This document shows, in pieces, positions 16,387 to 27,573 of a DNA stretch of 64,000 nt; within the stretch, counting starts at the first letter, position 1; each line of letters starts with the position of its first letter. Below the pieces are notes generated by a model that was not told the origin of the DNA, made no database searches, and was given only the letters and a program-made list of their open reading frames with translations. Both the position numbers and the translations under genes were made by a program. Source of the stretch: Nitrospira sp. (lineage in GTDB: Bacteria; Nitrospirota; Nitrospiria; Nitrospirales; Nitrospiraceae); assembly GCA_016788885.1 (NCBI GenBank), contig JAEURX010000006.1, positions 81,513 to 145,512 of the forward strand. The letters run 5' to 3'.

Positions 16387-19300
16387 CTAGAGGCCGGGCT
16401 GGGAAACATAGGGACTTGGTCCCCGATCCCCGTATGTCTCATAGACATGCTCGAATACGGCGCTACATTTCTGTTTGTAAATATCCGGCGTATAGGCACG
16501 AGGAAGGCCCTGGTCGAGCACATCTTCGATAGCCAGCTTCACTTTTGACCGAGCCGCGACGGTGTGCCGCCAATCCAGGACCAGCAACTGTTTCAGTTTG
16601 GACAGCAAATCCCTGGCGACTTTCTTCAATTCCGCCCGTTCTGCGGCCCGTAATTCCGGGGCAGGGCGTGTCAGAATGTCAAAGATCACCAATTCTTCTT
16701 CGGAAAGATTCTCCCGGACGTGGCGTTCCTGCTCTTTATTCAAACTGCGGCTGAGCGCCAGGAGCTCTCTGAACAGCTCGTCGATGTTACGGCTCCCCGC
16801 ATTGTAGGCGTCGATCAATTCTTCAAACTTAGTCAGATAGTCGGCCCTCGTGCGATTCAGACGAATCAGCTTATCGAGTTGAGCGCGGATGGCCGCCTTC
16901 AGTTGCTCCAGGTCGATCTGTTTGGTTTTCGACTTCCCAAACCGTTGTGCGAGGGCCTCAAAGTCGATCTTTGTCAGGTCGATCACGCCATTACCAGACT
17001 TTCCTTGGGGAATGTGAAAGCCGTCGGCAGCCACGGACGCATCCAGAATCTTATTCAGGTCGGCCATCACGGCTGAAATATCCGCCGGCCCCTCCCCCGT
17101 CCTTTCACGCAGGCTCGCGGCGATGGTGGCCAGGCAGCTCACGCGAGAGGCGCATTCCAGCAGGGAGGGGTCTGGCTTCACCGCCTGAAAGAGCGTGCAC
17201 ACATAGCGTTCGTGGGCCAAAAAGTCCTTTCTGAGTGGATCAGGTGAGATCAGCGTTTCGACCGCTTCCGCAATCCTGGTGAGCCGCTCCAAGGTTCCGG
17301 CGCCCAGTCCTTCAATTTCCTTCAGGCTGACGCCATGCACTTGGCACAAGGCCGTGACGTCGTGAATCGCCTGGCGCAGTCCATCAACCAGCCTCTGTTT
17401 GTCACGGATCGGGCGCTCGCCGCCTTTCCCTTTGGCATAGAGGGCAAGCGCCTTCTCCAGCGATTCGAAGACATTGGCATAGTCGACAATCAAGCCGCTG
17501 TGCTTGCCGGGGAATACGCGGTTGGCCCTGGCAATGGTCTGCATCAGGGTGTGGTTCCGCATCGGCTTATCCAGATAAATCGTCGAGCAACTGGGCGCAT
17601 CGAAACCGGTCAGCCACATGGCGCAGACAAAGACCAGGCGCAGCGGGTCTTTCGCCTCCTTAAACTTTTCGTCCAGGCCGCCGTCGTTCATGCGCTTCCG
17701 GTGCGGCGCGATGTCCAGCCCCAGTTTCTTCATCTCAGCAATCTCGTTCTGGGCGGAGGAGACGATGACCGCCATGTCGGTCGTACGGATCACCTCGAGG
17801 CGTGCCTTGAGTTCCCGGATGCGATCGGGATCGGCAGGCCTGGCCCCATACGTCCTGAGCCCGGCCATCTCCTGTTCGACGCGCGTCGCTTCCTCGTTCC
17901 AGTGCGCCCGGACCTTGTCATGCATCCGCAAGGCTGTCGCCTTGTCGATGGAGATCACCATCGCCTTGCCTTGAAAGCCTCGTCCGAGGAAGTGCCGGAC
18001 GATATCCTTGGCGATCGTCTCCAACCGGTCGTCGCGCGTCAGGAGTTGATACTGCCGGCCGAGTTCCCGCTCCAGCCGCTTCTCCTGCTCGTCGTCGAGT
18101 CCGGCTGCCTCAATCAGGTTATAGATGTCGTCGTTGAGGTGCGGATTCTCCAACCGGAGCTCCGGCGTCCGGTTCTCATAGAAGAGCGGTACCGTCGCGC
18201 CATCTTCAACGGACTGCTGGAAGTCATAGACAGAGACGTAGTCGCCAAATACCTCGCGCGTCCGCTCTTCCCCTGCAATCAAAGGCGTGCCGGTGAAGGC
18301 GAGGAAAAGGGCGTTGGGCAAGGCGGCACGCATATTGAGGGCCAGAGTGTCGTACTGGCTGCGGTGGGCTTCATCCGTCAGCACGATCACATCGGACCGG
18401 TCGCACAGCAGCTCAGGAGTTTGGAATTTGTGGATGAGCGTGAAGACATAACGATGGTTTTCGCCAAGCAACTGCCGCAACTGCGCCCCGCTTTGGGCGT
18501 GGCACTGGTCGCTTTCCGTCTCGCTGACCGCGCCACAGGCCTTGAACGTCTTGGCAATCTGATCGTCCAGCTCAACACGATCCGTCACCACAACGAAGGT
18601 CCAATTCCCGGGAATCTTGCGGAGGATTTTCTGGGCGAAGAACACCATCGCGAGGCTTTTGCCCGAGCCCTGCGTCTGCCAGAAGACGCCCGCTCGTCCG
18701 TGGCCCTGCTTTCTGGCGGTCAATGTGGCGGCGATGGCATTGTTCACGCCGAGGTACTGGTGATTTTGGCCGAGCACTTTGACCAATCCCGCCTTGTGCT
18801 CGGAGAACAGCGTGAAGTTTTCGAGCAGATCCAGGAGGCGTGATGGTTCACAGGTGCCGCGCAACATCACTTCCAGCGACACCCGGCGGGGTTCGTCTTC
18901 ACGTTCGATCCGCTTCCACTCGAAGAAGCGCTCCCAGTCGGCTGTGAGCGAGCCGATATGGCTTTCCGTTCCATTGCTGGCGATCATCAGGCTGTTGAAC
19001 CAGAAGAGTTGGGGGATGTCGGCCTTGTAACAGGTGAGATTGTCATCGAAGGCCTGTTGCGCAGGCACGCCGGGTTTCTTCAGCTCGATCACGACGAAAG
19101 GCAGTCCATTCACGAATCCGACAAGGTCAGGCCGCCTCGTATAAAGGGAGCCGGTCACGCTGAGTTGACTGACGAGCAGAAAATCATTGGCGAGAGGATT
19201 GTCCCAATCGATGATGCGAACCCGTTCCGGCTCCTGGCCGCCGCTCGTGGCATCCGCAACAGTCACTTCGATGCCGTCTTTGAGCAGCCCGTACACCTCC

Positions 19301-19572
19301 CGATTCGCCGCTACCAGGCTCATGGCCGATCGGTCACGGGTCAATTGGTCGATGGCTTGGGAGAGTGCTTCTGGCGGGAGAGAGGGATTGAGGCGTTCGA
19401 GCGAGGTACGGAGACGAGGGAGAAGAACCGTTTCCCCCTTGGTTTCTCGACCGAACGTACCGCCCAGGCCAAAGATCTCCTCGGCAGCGGAGAGAACCTG
19501 CCAGCCCAAGGTTGCGAGAAGATGCATGGCCGGCTGTTCGACAAGCTGATCTTCTGAGTAGGCTTGAGCCAT
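16387..19572 (-). CDS. hsdR: Type I restriction enzyme R subunit (HsdR)
   Basis: 1061 residues. The N-terminal PD-(D/E)xK nuclease has Asp149 (RRPDLVGF) and Glu163-x-Lys165 (VVIELKKPG). The translocase motor has Walker A QGSGKS at 301-306, a DEAH box at 400-403 and motif III-like FTGTPL, then MWLTGFDAPSCST and QTIARANRVF of the second RecA lobe. A C-terminal helical region for binding to HsdM/HsdS completes it. It translocates DNA from unmodified sites and cleaves remotely. Its start codon immediately follows the stop codon of the HIRAN-protein gene, so it is the last gene of the operon. All catalytic motifs look intact. Confidence 0.95.
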   Translation of the reverse strand: MAQAYSEDQLVEQPAMHLLATLGWQVLSAAEEIFGLGGTFGRETKGETVLLPRLRTSLERLNPSLPPEALSQAIDQLTRDRSAMSLVAANREVYGLLKDGIEVTVADATSGGQEPERVRIIDWDNPLANDFLLVSQLSVTGSLYTRRPDLVGFVNGLPFVVIELKKPGVPAQQAFDDNLTCYKADIPQLFWFNSLMIASNGTESHIGSLTADWERFFEWKRIEREDEPRRVSLEVMLRGTCEPSRLLDLLENFTLFSEHKAGLVKVLGQNHQYLGVNNAIAATLTARKQGHGRAGVFWQTQGSGKSLAMVFFAQKILRKIPGNWTFVVVTDRVELDDQIAKTFKACGAVSETESDQCHAQSGAQLRQLLGENHRYVFTLIHKFQTPELLCDRSDVIVLTDEAHRSQYDTLALNMRAALPNALFLAFTGTPLIAGEERTREVFGDYVSVYDFQQSVEDGATVPLFYENRTPELRLENPHLNDDIYNLIEAAGLDDEQEKRLERELGRQYQLLTRDDRLETIAKDIVRHFLGRGFQGKAMVISIDKATALRMHDKVRAHWNEEATRVEQEMAGLRTYGARPADPDRIRELKARLEVIRTTDMAVIVSSAQNEIAEMKKLGLDIAPHRKRMNDGGLDEKFKEAKDPLRLVFVCAMWLTGFDAPSCSTIYLDKPMRNHTLMQTIARANRVFPGKHSGLIVDYANVFESLEKALALYAKGKGGERPIRDKQRLVDGLRQAIHDVTALCQVHGVSLKEIEGLGAGTLERLTRIAEAVETLISPDPLRKDFLAHERYVCTLFQAVKPDPSLLECASRVSCLATIAASLRERTGEGPADISAVMADLNKILDASVAADGFHIPQGKSGNGVIDLTKIDFEALAQRFGKSKTKQIDLEQLKAAIRAQLDKLIRLNRTRADYLTKFEELIDAYNAGSRNIDELFRELLALSRSLNKEQERHVRENLSEEELVIFDILTRPAPELRAAERAELKKVARDLLSKLKQLLVLDWRHTVAARSKVKLAIEDVLDQGLPRAYTPDIYKQKCSAVFEHVYETYGDRGPSPYVSQPGL

Positions 19573-20343
19573 TTAGGCGACGAGGGGAAGAAATTCCTCA
19601 CTGCTCATCGGTTGATATCCGATCTGAAACCTGCCTTCGAGTTCGACCAACACGCGTTGATTGTGTGGCGCCGGGGGAGGATTATTCCGGATCACATGGG
19701 CGCGCATGTTCTCGACTCCTCCGGCGATCGCGGCCAGCATGTCCTTGATGAGATACCGAGGGGTCCACCCAACCATGAAGTAGTCACCAGGGGTCAACAG
19801 TTGGATCGCTGCGCCTGTGGCGGGATTGTTCAGCTCTACGGCTACTTGCAGAGCGGCCCCGGCTTCCAACCGATTCAACCGCTCCTGGGACGGCATGTTC
19901 ACGTGACGCCACCCGTGCAGGAAAAACCGACTGGCAAACCTTCCATCCCGGTGAGGACGGATTTGGGGGAAGACTTCCAAGTTATCCGTCTGGCGTCCCC
20001 CGCCGGAGACGGCCAGAATCGCGAACGGGTCTCGTTCCTCTGGCGAGAGCGCCAAGCGTTCAAGGTACTCGGCATAATCTTCCCGCTTCGGACTAATCAG
20101 GCGGTTTTGGAACAGAGGGAATAACTCACCTGATTCATACACTTTCTCGAACTGAGGAAACGCATCCAACGGTTGGAAGCCTGCCTTGGCTTGAGCCTCC
20201 AACACACCCTTCGTATAGAGAAACCGAAACCACCCCTGCCCCGGTTCGGATTCCAGGCGACCGATAGGAAACCAGGCACGCGAGCCAGGGCGTGCCCCAC
20301 CATCTGGCCTCGCATCCTGCCAAGCTAAGAACAGCGTTTTCAT
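19573..20343 (-). CDS. HIRAN-domain protein, partner of the HipA-like kinase
   Basis: 256 residues from ATG 20343, which overlaps the stop of the kinase gene (ATGA). Residues 1-130 form an uncharacterised region beginning MKTLFLAWQD and containing SGELFPLFQNRLISP. Residues about 138-222 look like a HIRAN domain: FFLHGWRHV, a beta barrel with ELNNPATGAAIQL in place of the usual NPxDxNA element, and VGWTPRYL. HIRAN domains bind 3' single-stranded DNA ends in HLTF/Rad5 and recur in bacterial DNA-processing contexts. By position it may act together with the kinase, possibly standing in for the missing N-terminal domain of HipA; that is inference. Confidence 0.68.
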   Translation of the reverse strand: MKTLFLAWQDARPDGGARPGSRAWFPIGRLESEPGQGWFRFLYTKGVLEAQAKAGFQPLDAFPQFEKVYESGELFPLFQNRLISPKREDYAEYLERLALSPEERDPFAILAVSGGGRQTDNLEVFPQIRPHRDGRFASRFFLHGWRHVNMPSQERLNRLEAGAALQVAVELNNPATGAAIQLLTPGDYFMVGWTPRYLIKDMLAAIAGGVENMRAHVIRNNPPPAPHNQRVLVELEGRFQIGYQPMSSEEFLPLVA

Positions 20344-21263
20344 AAGAATGTACCCACTACTTGCCCAAAGGTGACACTGAGAAGCCCTTTTGCAAATGTC
20401 CGTTGCCGTGGATCGATGGCCTGATCCGGCACACGATCGACGACGGACAGCATGCGGTCCAAGCCGACATTCTGCACCATTTGGCTCCATGGTTGAAAGT
20501 ACCGAGGCCAGGCGCGGGCGGCCACCTCGAACAGCCTCAACGGGTTCGCTCCATGTTCATCCGTGGCCTTGATGAAGATCGCTCCGCGCCCCCGAGCGGC
20601 ATACCATTCGAAGCGATACGCTTCTTTCAGCCATTGGCCGATCTTCTCCACCGGCTCATTGCGCCCGAGGGAAGAGGCATGATCAAACGTGGGAGCCACT
20701 CGGTGAAGATGTGTTCCATCATTCGAAGGCATACGAATTAGCGCCCAGTTTTCATGGTGCCGGTCGGTGTTCAGAATCAAGGCATCCAACGTCACGTACC
20801 CGGCCAACTGGCTGAATGCCCTATCCCGTTCCTCTCGATCAGGAATTACTACGGCAATTGCGTTCGCGATATTCTCAATCGTATGGTCTGGCTGGGCCCG
20901 TCGTCCTGCCCGATCATATCCCAAGACAGCCCCGGCTAGGAGGTCGTTACCGTGAATTAACTCGGTGCCAGGTCGGGACAGCTCAGGAAACCGTCGGCTG
21001 ATACAGCCAACTGCGCCATCGAGTCTGGCGAGTTCGACACGTGCATGCGGGATCTCGAGGAGCCCAGCCAATTCAGCTGCGACCTTTTCCGCCCAGTGCT
21101 CCCCGGTGATCTCGCCATTGCTCAGGCGCGCGTACTTGAAGAGCCACGGCTCCGAATCCGTACCCACCTGCACCCACCCCTTCCGCTTGCTGCCCATCTC
21201 TTCGGGAGCGAGCACGTCTTCTTTACGAAGAGAAATGATGGGATAGGATTCAAGGGCCGGCAT
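20340..21263 (-). CDS. HipA-like Ser/Thr kinase lacking the N-terminal HipA domain
   Basis: 307 residues from ATG 21263, 5 bp after the hsdS stop. It has the HipA C-terminal kinase signature LILNTDRHHENWAL, with catalytic Asp167 and Asn172, and PTFDHASSLG with the Mg-binding Asp194. Lys43 in LFKYA is the likely ATP lysine. HipA toxins phosphorylate glutamyl-tRNA synthetase or related targets; this shortened form lacks the usual N-terminal subdomain, and no HipB-like antitoxin is adjacent. Its stop overlaps the HIRAN gene start. Embedded between hsdS and hsdR, it may regulate or arm the restriction system, which is inference. Catalytic residues appear complete. Confidence 0.75.
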   Translation of the reverse strand: MPALESYPIISLRKEDVLAPEEMGSKRKGWVQVGTDSEPWLFKYARLSNGEITGEHWAEKVAAELAGLLEIPHARVELARLDGAVGCISRRFPELSRPGTELIHGNDLLAGAVLGYDRAGRRAQPDHTIENIANAIAVVIPDREERDRAFSQLAGYVTLDALILNTDRHHENWALIRMPSNDGTHLHRVAPTFDHASSLGRNEPVEKIGQWLKEAYRFEWYAARGRGAIFIKATDEHGANPLRLFEVAARAWPRYFQPWSQMVQNVGLDRMLSVVDRVPDQAIDPRQRTFAKGLLSVTFGQVVGTFL

Positions 21264-21268
21264 GCGAT

Positions 21269-22533
<1,265 letters not shown>

Positions 22534-22537
<4 letters not shown>

Positions 22538-24144
22538 GTTTCGAGAATCTCCGCAACATTCCGAGCGATAGTCTGCTCCAGCTCACGGGCCTGGGCATTC
22601 AGCGTTTCCAGTTCTTCATTCAGCGCTTCAAGCTGTTCCTTGAAATCCTCGTCACTGACTTCTTCGCCGGGTGCCACACCGACATAACGGCCAGGGTTGA
22701 GGCTCCAGCACTGCGTTTCGATTTCTTTGATCGTGGCGGCTTTGCACAAGCCCGGCACGTCGGTGAACTTCAGCTTCTTGCCGAATACTTCTTTGAGCTT
22801 GGCTTCGGCCCCGGGCCCTCCGAGGGTGAAGTCCGGCTCCTCGCCCCGGTAGAGCCGGACAGCGTTGGCCAAGAATCCGATCTGGCTTTCGGTCCAGTCA
22901 CGGTGTGCCCGATCCACCTGGCGGTAAATGTGTCGCGCATCGAGAAAGAGGACTTTGTCGGCTCTCGGCGTCTTCTGCTTCCCTCGATCCAAAAACCACA
23001 AGGTACAAGGCAGCGTGACGGTGTAGAACATGTTCGGCCCCACGGCGACCATCACATCCACCGCACGGGCTTCGATGAGCTGCTTGCGGATCTCCTGCTC
23101 GGAAGAGCGAGCATCGGAGGCGCTGTTCGCCATGACGAAGCCGGCTCGCCCGGTCTGGTTCAACGTCGAATAAAAGAGTTGAATCCAGAGGTAGTTCGCG
23201 TTGTCGGTGCGAGGCAGGCCGAAGGGATACCGGCGGCCTTTGCCCACCTCGGCTTCCAGCCGCTCCTTATCGACGGCGTTCACGTTGAACGGCGGATTGG
23301 CGAGGACGAAGTCGAATTTTCCGGTACTGTTGTGCAGGTCGTCGTAGTAGGTGATGGCTTCTTTGATATCCCCTTCGAGGCCGTGCATGGCCAGGTTCAT
23401 GCGGCAGAGGGCGACTGTGGCTGCGACCTTTTCCTGTCCATGAATAGCTAGTTCTGACGACGGGTTCTTCTTATGCTCGGCGACGAAGCGGGCGCTTTGG
23501 ACGAACATGCCGCCGGAGCCGCAGGCGGGGTCCAGGATGCGGCCATGGTAGGGCTCCAACACTTCCACCAGCAGGCGCACGATGCCCGAAGGCGTGTAGA
23601 ACTCGCCGCCCTTCTGTCCTTCCGTTCGGGCAAACTCGCCGAGGAAGTATTCGTAGATGCGCCCGAAGGCATCGTAGTCCATGGTCGCCGGGATTTCGGA
23701 CACGCGCTTGAGCAGTTCCTTCAACAACGTGCCGGCAAAGACTTCATAGGTCTTAGGAAGCACTCCGGCAAGCTGAGGATTATGCTTTTCAATGTCGCGC
23801 ATGGCTTCATTGATCGCCTTGCCGGCATTGCTGCCTTCCGGCAGATGGAGAAGCCTTTCGAATCGGGCGTTCGGCGTCAGATAGAGCACCCCTTCGGCAT
23901 GATAGGCGGATGGTTCGTCCACGCGTGAGCCGCGCCGTGACGAAGACGCCATCTTCTCCAGGCCGGCCCTGATCTTGGCAAAGCGTACATCGGCGAAGCG
24001 GAGGAATATTAGGCCTAAGACCGGGGTGGAATATTGGGCCGCGGTCAGGCCGCTATTGGCCCGCAACTGATCGGCCGCATCCCACAGACGTTTTTCCAGC
24101 GCGTCCGTCGCCGTGTCTTTTTCCGATGGGGCAATCCATTGCAT
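22534..24144 (-). CDS. hsdM: Type I DNA methyltransferase subunit (HsdM)
   Basis: 536 residues. An N-terminal helical domain (HsdM_N) precedes the N6-adenine methyltransferase domain with SAM motif [12 protein letters not shown] (Asp205) and catalytic motif IV ANPPF (283-286). [18 protein letters not shown] before motif I is typical of HsdM. The C-terminus is a coiled coil ([22 protein letters not shown]) for assembly with HsdS. It is the first gene of the operon hsdM-hsdS-kinase-HIRAN-hsdR. An AGGAGG lies about 15 nt upstream of ATG 24144, somewhat far. Confidence 0.95.
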
Positions 24145-24357
24145 GATCGGTGATGTCGCCCTCCTAACCTGTCCTGAAAAAAGTCCGTACCCATCTACGC
24201 TTTTGCCGCATGGAAATCAACGTCTATGGCAGCAACCCGTGGCAGGTACTGAGCATTGATCGGTGCGGCCCCTACTCTCTCGCGTTTCCAAAGAAAGGGA
24301 GCTTAACAGTACCCCGTGACACCTGGGGTCACATTGCGGAAGTTTTATCTCAATCGC

Positions 24358-25887
24358 TCACGCCCGATTCACTTCCGCCGGTTGCGGCACGCCTGAACTA
24401 TCCAGTTGGTAGGCGTAGGCCTCTTTCATTTGCACGTTGCCGCTGTCGGTGTAGACGAAGAGGCGGTGGCCGTCGGTGCGGGTCTTGACGAGGCCGTAGG
24501 CGGTGCGGCTGAAGCCGAAGAACGGTCCCCGCTTCTTGGCGGCCTTCTCGTCTTGGAGGCGGCTGGGCCCTTCGGTTTGGAAGAAGGCCACGAGTTCGGT
24601 GACGAAGATGAGTGGTTCCGGGACGCGCGACCATTTGCCGAGAGCGCCCATGAGGGTGGCGCGCGGGTGGATGTATTCTTTGCGCGCATTTTCGTCGCCG
24701 CTGGACACGCAGCTCACGATGGGCGACACAGCTTGAATGAAGGCGCCGGAGAAATCGGCCGAGCCGTGATGCGGCACCTTGAACACTTCCGAGCGCAGAT
24801 TGAGCGTACCTTTGTTATGTTCCCGGGCAAGGAAGCGGCTGGCCTCGTCGTTCAAGTCTCCTGAGAACAGGAAGCTGAAGCCGCCGTAGCTCAAGCGGAG
24901 CACGATCGAATGGCCGTTGATGGTGTGGGAGGCGGAATGGCCGGTGAAGCCTTCGTCGCTGTCGTTGAGCGAGTCATGGCCGATACGCGGCCCGGTCGGC
25001 GGTTCACCGAGAAAGCGCAGTGCCGGTTGGCCTCCCACCTGTGTGGTGATCGGCCCCAATACTTCGATGCGCATGTCGGTCCGGTTGAAAAACTCGAAGG
25101 CTTGATTGTCGCCGAGCTGCAGACGGCGGAAACTAATGGGGTTGCGGCTATTGTAGGTGGCGAGGGTCTGTTTCCATTCTCTGAACGGCTCGTTCATGTC
25201 CTTGTCGTCGACGCCGAGCAGATTCTCTTCCAGCCCCGTGAGGTACAGTCGTCCGTCCACGGTCTTGGTCGGTCCGAGGAGTTTGGTGTCCGGTACGTCT
25301 TTGTTGTTCATTCTGGTCGGGCGTTTGACGAGACCGTTGTGGTAGACGCGCTGTGGCTGCATGAAGAGTCGCTTGCGTGTAACCTTGTTGGTTTCGGATT
25401 TGAGGATCTCACTCAAGCCGGCGAAGTGATCGGCGTCGCCATGGGTGACGACGATGCAATCGATCTGCTTCGGGTGGTCGGCGCTGGTGTTGCGGAAGCG
25501 CCCGGCCAGGTAGCGCGCGAACATCTGGTTGTCGCCGCCGTCGATAAGGATGATTTTTCCGTCCGGCGATTCGATGACCATGCCGTCGCCTTGCTGGACA
25601 TCGACGAAGTTGACCTTCAAGACTTTGTTGTCCAGCACGGGGCGAACCAGGTCGGCCACCTTGATGCCGGACGATTTGGTCGGCTCGATGTAACCGGTGA
25701 TGGATTCGGGGAGGATGCTGCCGTCGGGTTTTTCGCGAAAGACGGTGATGCTCACTTCGAGGTACGTCGCTGCCTGCTTCACCACGGTGATTTCGTCGCC
25801 CCAGGCGACCGTGCGGATGTACTGTTTGCGCCCTCGCTCTTCCCACACATCGGCCAGATCGACATTGAGTACGGTTTGATCAGGCAT
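24358..25887 (-). CDS. MBL-fold hydrolase, ComEC/Rec2-like
   Basis: 509 residues from ATG 25887 behind AAGGGGAG. Residues 1-90 are an N-terminal domain of unknown function. The metallo-beta-lactamase fold begins near residue 90 (LKVNFVDVQQGDGMVIE) and carries THGDADH (149-154), FSGDLND and VPHHGSAD, which supply the two-metal ligands of ComEC-type MBL domains. It has no signal peptide or membrane segment, so unlike ComEC it is a soluble cytoplasmic enzyme. Such stand-alone MBLs may be nucleases or phosphodiesterases; the substrate is not deducible. It lies 213 bp upstream of hsdM on the same strand, at the edge of the accessory block. Confidence 0.75.
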   Translation of the reverse strand: MPDQTVLNVDLADVWEERGRKQYIRTVAWGDEITVVKQAATYLEVSITVFREKPDGSILPESITGYIEPTKSSGIKVADLVRPVLDNKVLKVNFVDVQQGDGMVIESPDGKIILIDGGDNQMFARYLAGRFRNTSADHPKQIDCIVVTHGDADHFAGLSEILKSETNKVTRKRLFMQPQRVYHNGLVKRPTRMNNKDVPDTKLLGPTKTVDGRLYLTGLEENLLGVDDKDMNEPFREWKQTLATYNSRNPISFRRLQLGDNQAFEFFNRTDMRIEVLGPITTQVGGQPALRFLGEPPTGPRIGHDSLNDSDEGFTGHSASHTINGHSIVLRLSYGGFSFLFSGDLNDEASRFLAREHNKGTLNLRSEVFKVPHHGSADFSGAFIQAVSPIVSCVSSGDENARKEYIHPRATLMGALGKWSRVPEPLIFVTELVAFFQTEGPSRLQDEKAAKKRGPFFGFSRTAYGLVKTRTDGHRLFVYTDSGNVQMKEAYAYQLDSSGVPQPAEVNRA

Positions 25888-25901
25888 AGAATCTCCCCTT
25901 C

Positions 25902-26026
25902 AGGCTATTGAGAATGGCTCCCGGCGGCATTCCCGGGTGCGCGGTTCTCTGTCACGTACTGCAACGGTACGCCTCAGTCGCCGTGATTGCGGCGGCATAG
26001 CCGGACTGCCGGTTTGAACAGCTTGG
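25902..26026 (+). repeat. Hairpin repeat copy 1 (diverged)
   Basis: Located between the divergent MBL and cyclophilin genes. The inner stem is CGTAC...GTACG followed by CCTCAGTC, with degenerate outer arms (AGGCTATTGAGAATGGC at the left, GGTTTGAACAGCTT at the right). It has the same layout as the better copies at 27.2, 27.6 and 33.7 kb. Confidence 0.45.
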
Positions 26027-26171
26027 CACGGTGTGGCGGTTTCACGTCGCCGTCTTATTGGGTGCTTCGTGGCGTCCAGATAATTGCGGCGATAGAATAC
26101 GCCGTTCATCGGGAGAAATCACGCCGCCCTCCCTCTTGCCGATGGAATCTCCCGCCTGGTACATTTGCGCC

Positions 26172-26693
26172 ATGACCATGCAATTTCAGAAAAAAGATCC
26201 GCGTGCTACGATCTCCACTCCGTTCGGCGACATCCGGATTCGCTTTTACCCGGACGATGCGCCCCGGCACGTGGAGAACTTTATCAACCTGGCGAAGATG
26301 GGCTTTTATGACGACACCACGTTTCATCGTGTGGTGCCGGGCTTCATCATTCAAGGTGGGGATCCGTTGAGCAAAACGCCCGATCGCCTGCTGCACGGCA
26401 CCGGTGGTCCCGGCTATTTCCTCAATCCCGAACCGAACGACCGGCCCCATAAGCGCGGCGCGATTTCGATGGCCAAGATGCCTCGCGACGGCAACAGCAC
26501 CCGCGATTTCAACGACAACGGCTCCCAGTTTTTCATCTCCCTGCAGGACAACGGCGGCCTCGATCGGCGGTATTCGATTTTCGGGGAAATCATTCGCGGC
26601 ATCGAGGTCATTGACATGATCGCGAAGATGCCACGCGATGAGCGCGACAACCCGCTGGAACCGATTCGCATGAAGGTGACGGTGAAGGAATAG
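26172..26693 (+). CDS. Cyclophilin-type peptidyl-prolyl isomerase
   Basis: 173 residues from ATG 26172; ATG 26142 in the same frame would add ten residues. Cyclophilin core motifs are FHRVVPGFIIQGGDP (catalytic Arg in FHRV), RGAISMAK and DNGSQFFIS. There is no signal peptide, so the protein is expected in the cytoplasm, where it would speed cis-trans isomerisation of prolyl bonds during folding. The ribosome site is weak at either start. The next gene on the same strand begins about 60 bp downstream. Confidence 0.92.
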   Translation: MTMQFQKKDPRATISTPFGDIRIRFYPDDAPRHVENFINLAKMGFYDDTTFHRVVPGFIIQGGDPLSKTPDRLLHGTGGPGYFLNPEPNDRPHKRGAISMAKMPRDGNSTRDFNDNGSQFFISLQDNGGLDRRYSIFGEIIRGIEVIDMIAKMPRDERDNPLEPIRMKVTVKE

Positions 26694-26754
26694 TCGCCTG
26701 CCAACCAGGCGTGCGCGTGTACCGACGAGTCTGCTACCTGATTTCCCCATTGTG

Positions 26755-27162
26755 ATGATACCCCTCCCCTTGCCAAGCAGGTCGCTGATACGCAGCCTCG
26801 GGTGGTGTCTGCTCGTGCTCACCATCTCCATGTCCGCCTGCGACGGTCAGCGGCAACGCCTGATGACGGAACAGTATCCTTCATACCCGGAGAGCGTGCG
26901 CTGGGCTATCGATAGGGGGAATATTCTTCGCGGCATGACGGAAGACCAGGTGTATCTCGCGCTTGGTTCACCGGTATGCAAGAAGGACGTGGCGGATGAG
27001 GGACGGACAGTCACGGTCTGGCTCTACCCGCCGATCGGACGCAACGCCTGCGTCACCAGCGCCTTTCGCGTCTACTTCGAGCAAGGTGCCGTCACCACCT
27101 GGGACCGCTACACCACACCAACCCGATATACCGATCCAGCCGGCGGCGTACCTCTCTACTAG
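26755..27162 (+). CDS. Small lipoprotein, BamE/SmpA-like fold possible
   Basis: 135 residues from ATG 26755; a GTG directly before it is the alternative. A signal peptide with hydrophobic core GWCLLVLTIS ends at a lipobox-like SMSAC, with Cys about residue 29. The mature part contains RGMTEDQVYLALGSP, resembling the BamE/SmpA element GMTxxQVxxxLGxP, which occurs in several small outer-membrane lipoproteins. Its role is unknown. A hairpin repeat begins directly after the stop codon and may end transcription. Confidence 0.6.
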   Translation: MIPLPLPSRSLIRSLGWCLLVLTISMSACDGQRQRLMTEQYPSYPESVRWAIDRGNILRGMTEDQVYLALGSPVCKKDVADEGRTVTVWLYPPIGRNACVTSAFRVYFEQGAVTTWDRYTTPTRYTDPAGGVPLY

Positions 27163-27289
27163 CATGAGGGTGAAAAAGCCTCCCAGCTTTGTTCTCGCAT
27201 CGCTTCGATCCTCAACGTACCGCAAGGGTACGCCTCGTCCCTTCGCTCGCTGCGGCCGCGCTGGGCGGACTTTTTGACCCTCCTGTGCC
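27163..27289 (+). repeat. Hairpin repeat copy 2, flush with lipoprotein stop codon
   Basis: About 127 bp starting at the base after the lipoprotein TAG. Outer arms are GAGGGTGAAAAAG at the left and CTTTTTGACCCTC at the right. The inner stem is CGTACC (27216-27221) with GGTACG (27227-27232) and loop GCAAG. It heads a 539-bp gene-free stretch (27163-27701) that holds only repeat copies 2, 3 and 4; I see no gene or RNA gene there. Confidence 0.8.
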
Positions 27290-27464
27290 ATACCCTGTGG
27301 AGCGTGAACGTACACACGTGTACTGAGAGTCGCGCGACGATTCTGAATTGTGCTGAGGTGTTGGAATAGGGTGCTGGTTGCTCAATCGATTATCCGGCGA
27401 CGCCGCAGGCGTAGTTTGACGCCGAGAAGCAAGGACAGCAGTTTATTTCGCAGGTTTCCCGCAG

Positions 27465-27562
27465 AACGGTCAAAACGATTGTCCACCTAGGCCGCAGTGA
27501 CGAAGGAGCGAGGCGTAGCCTTGCGCTACGTTGAGCGAGCTGAGAGACGCGAGAACAACTGC
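27465..27562 (-). repeat. Hairpin repeat copy 3 (partial)
   Basis: Same family as copy 4 in the same orientation: GGCCGCAG, then GGAGCGAGG, the inner stem CGTAGC...GCTACG with loop CTTGC, then TTGAGCGAGCTGAGA. The left arm is recognisable (GGTCAAAACGATTGTCC); the right arm is degraded. Confidence 0.55.
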
Positions 27563-27573
27563 GTATGTCTCTT

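Noticed and set aside
17335..18843. Plus-strand open frame of 502 codons
   Set aside because: Antisense shadow of hsdR; high GC content creates long stop-free antisense frames throughout this window.
24210..24488. Plus-strand open frame between hsdM and the MBL gene, beginning [15 protein letters not shown]
   Set aside because: The first 50 codons look plausible, but there is no clear ribosome site, it turns into Arg/Cys-rich sequence antisense to the MBL gene, and no family is recognisable. At most it is a gene remnant.
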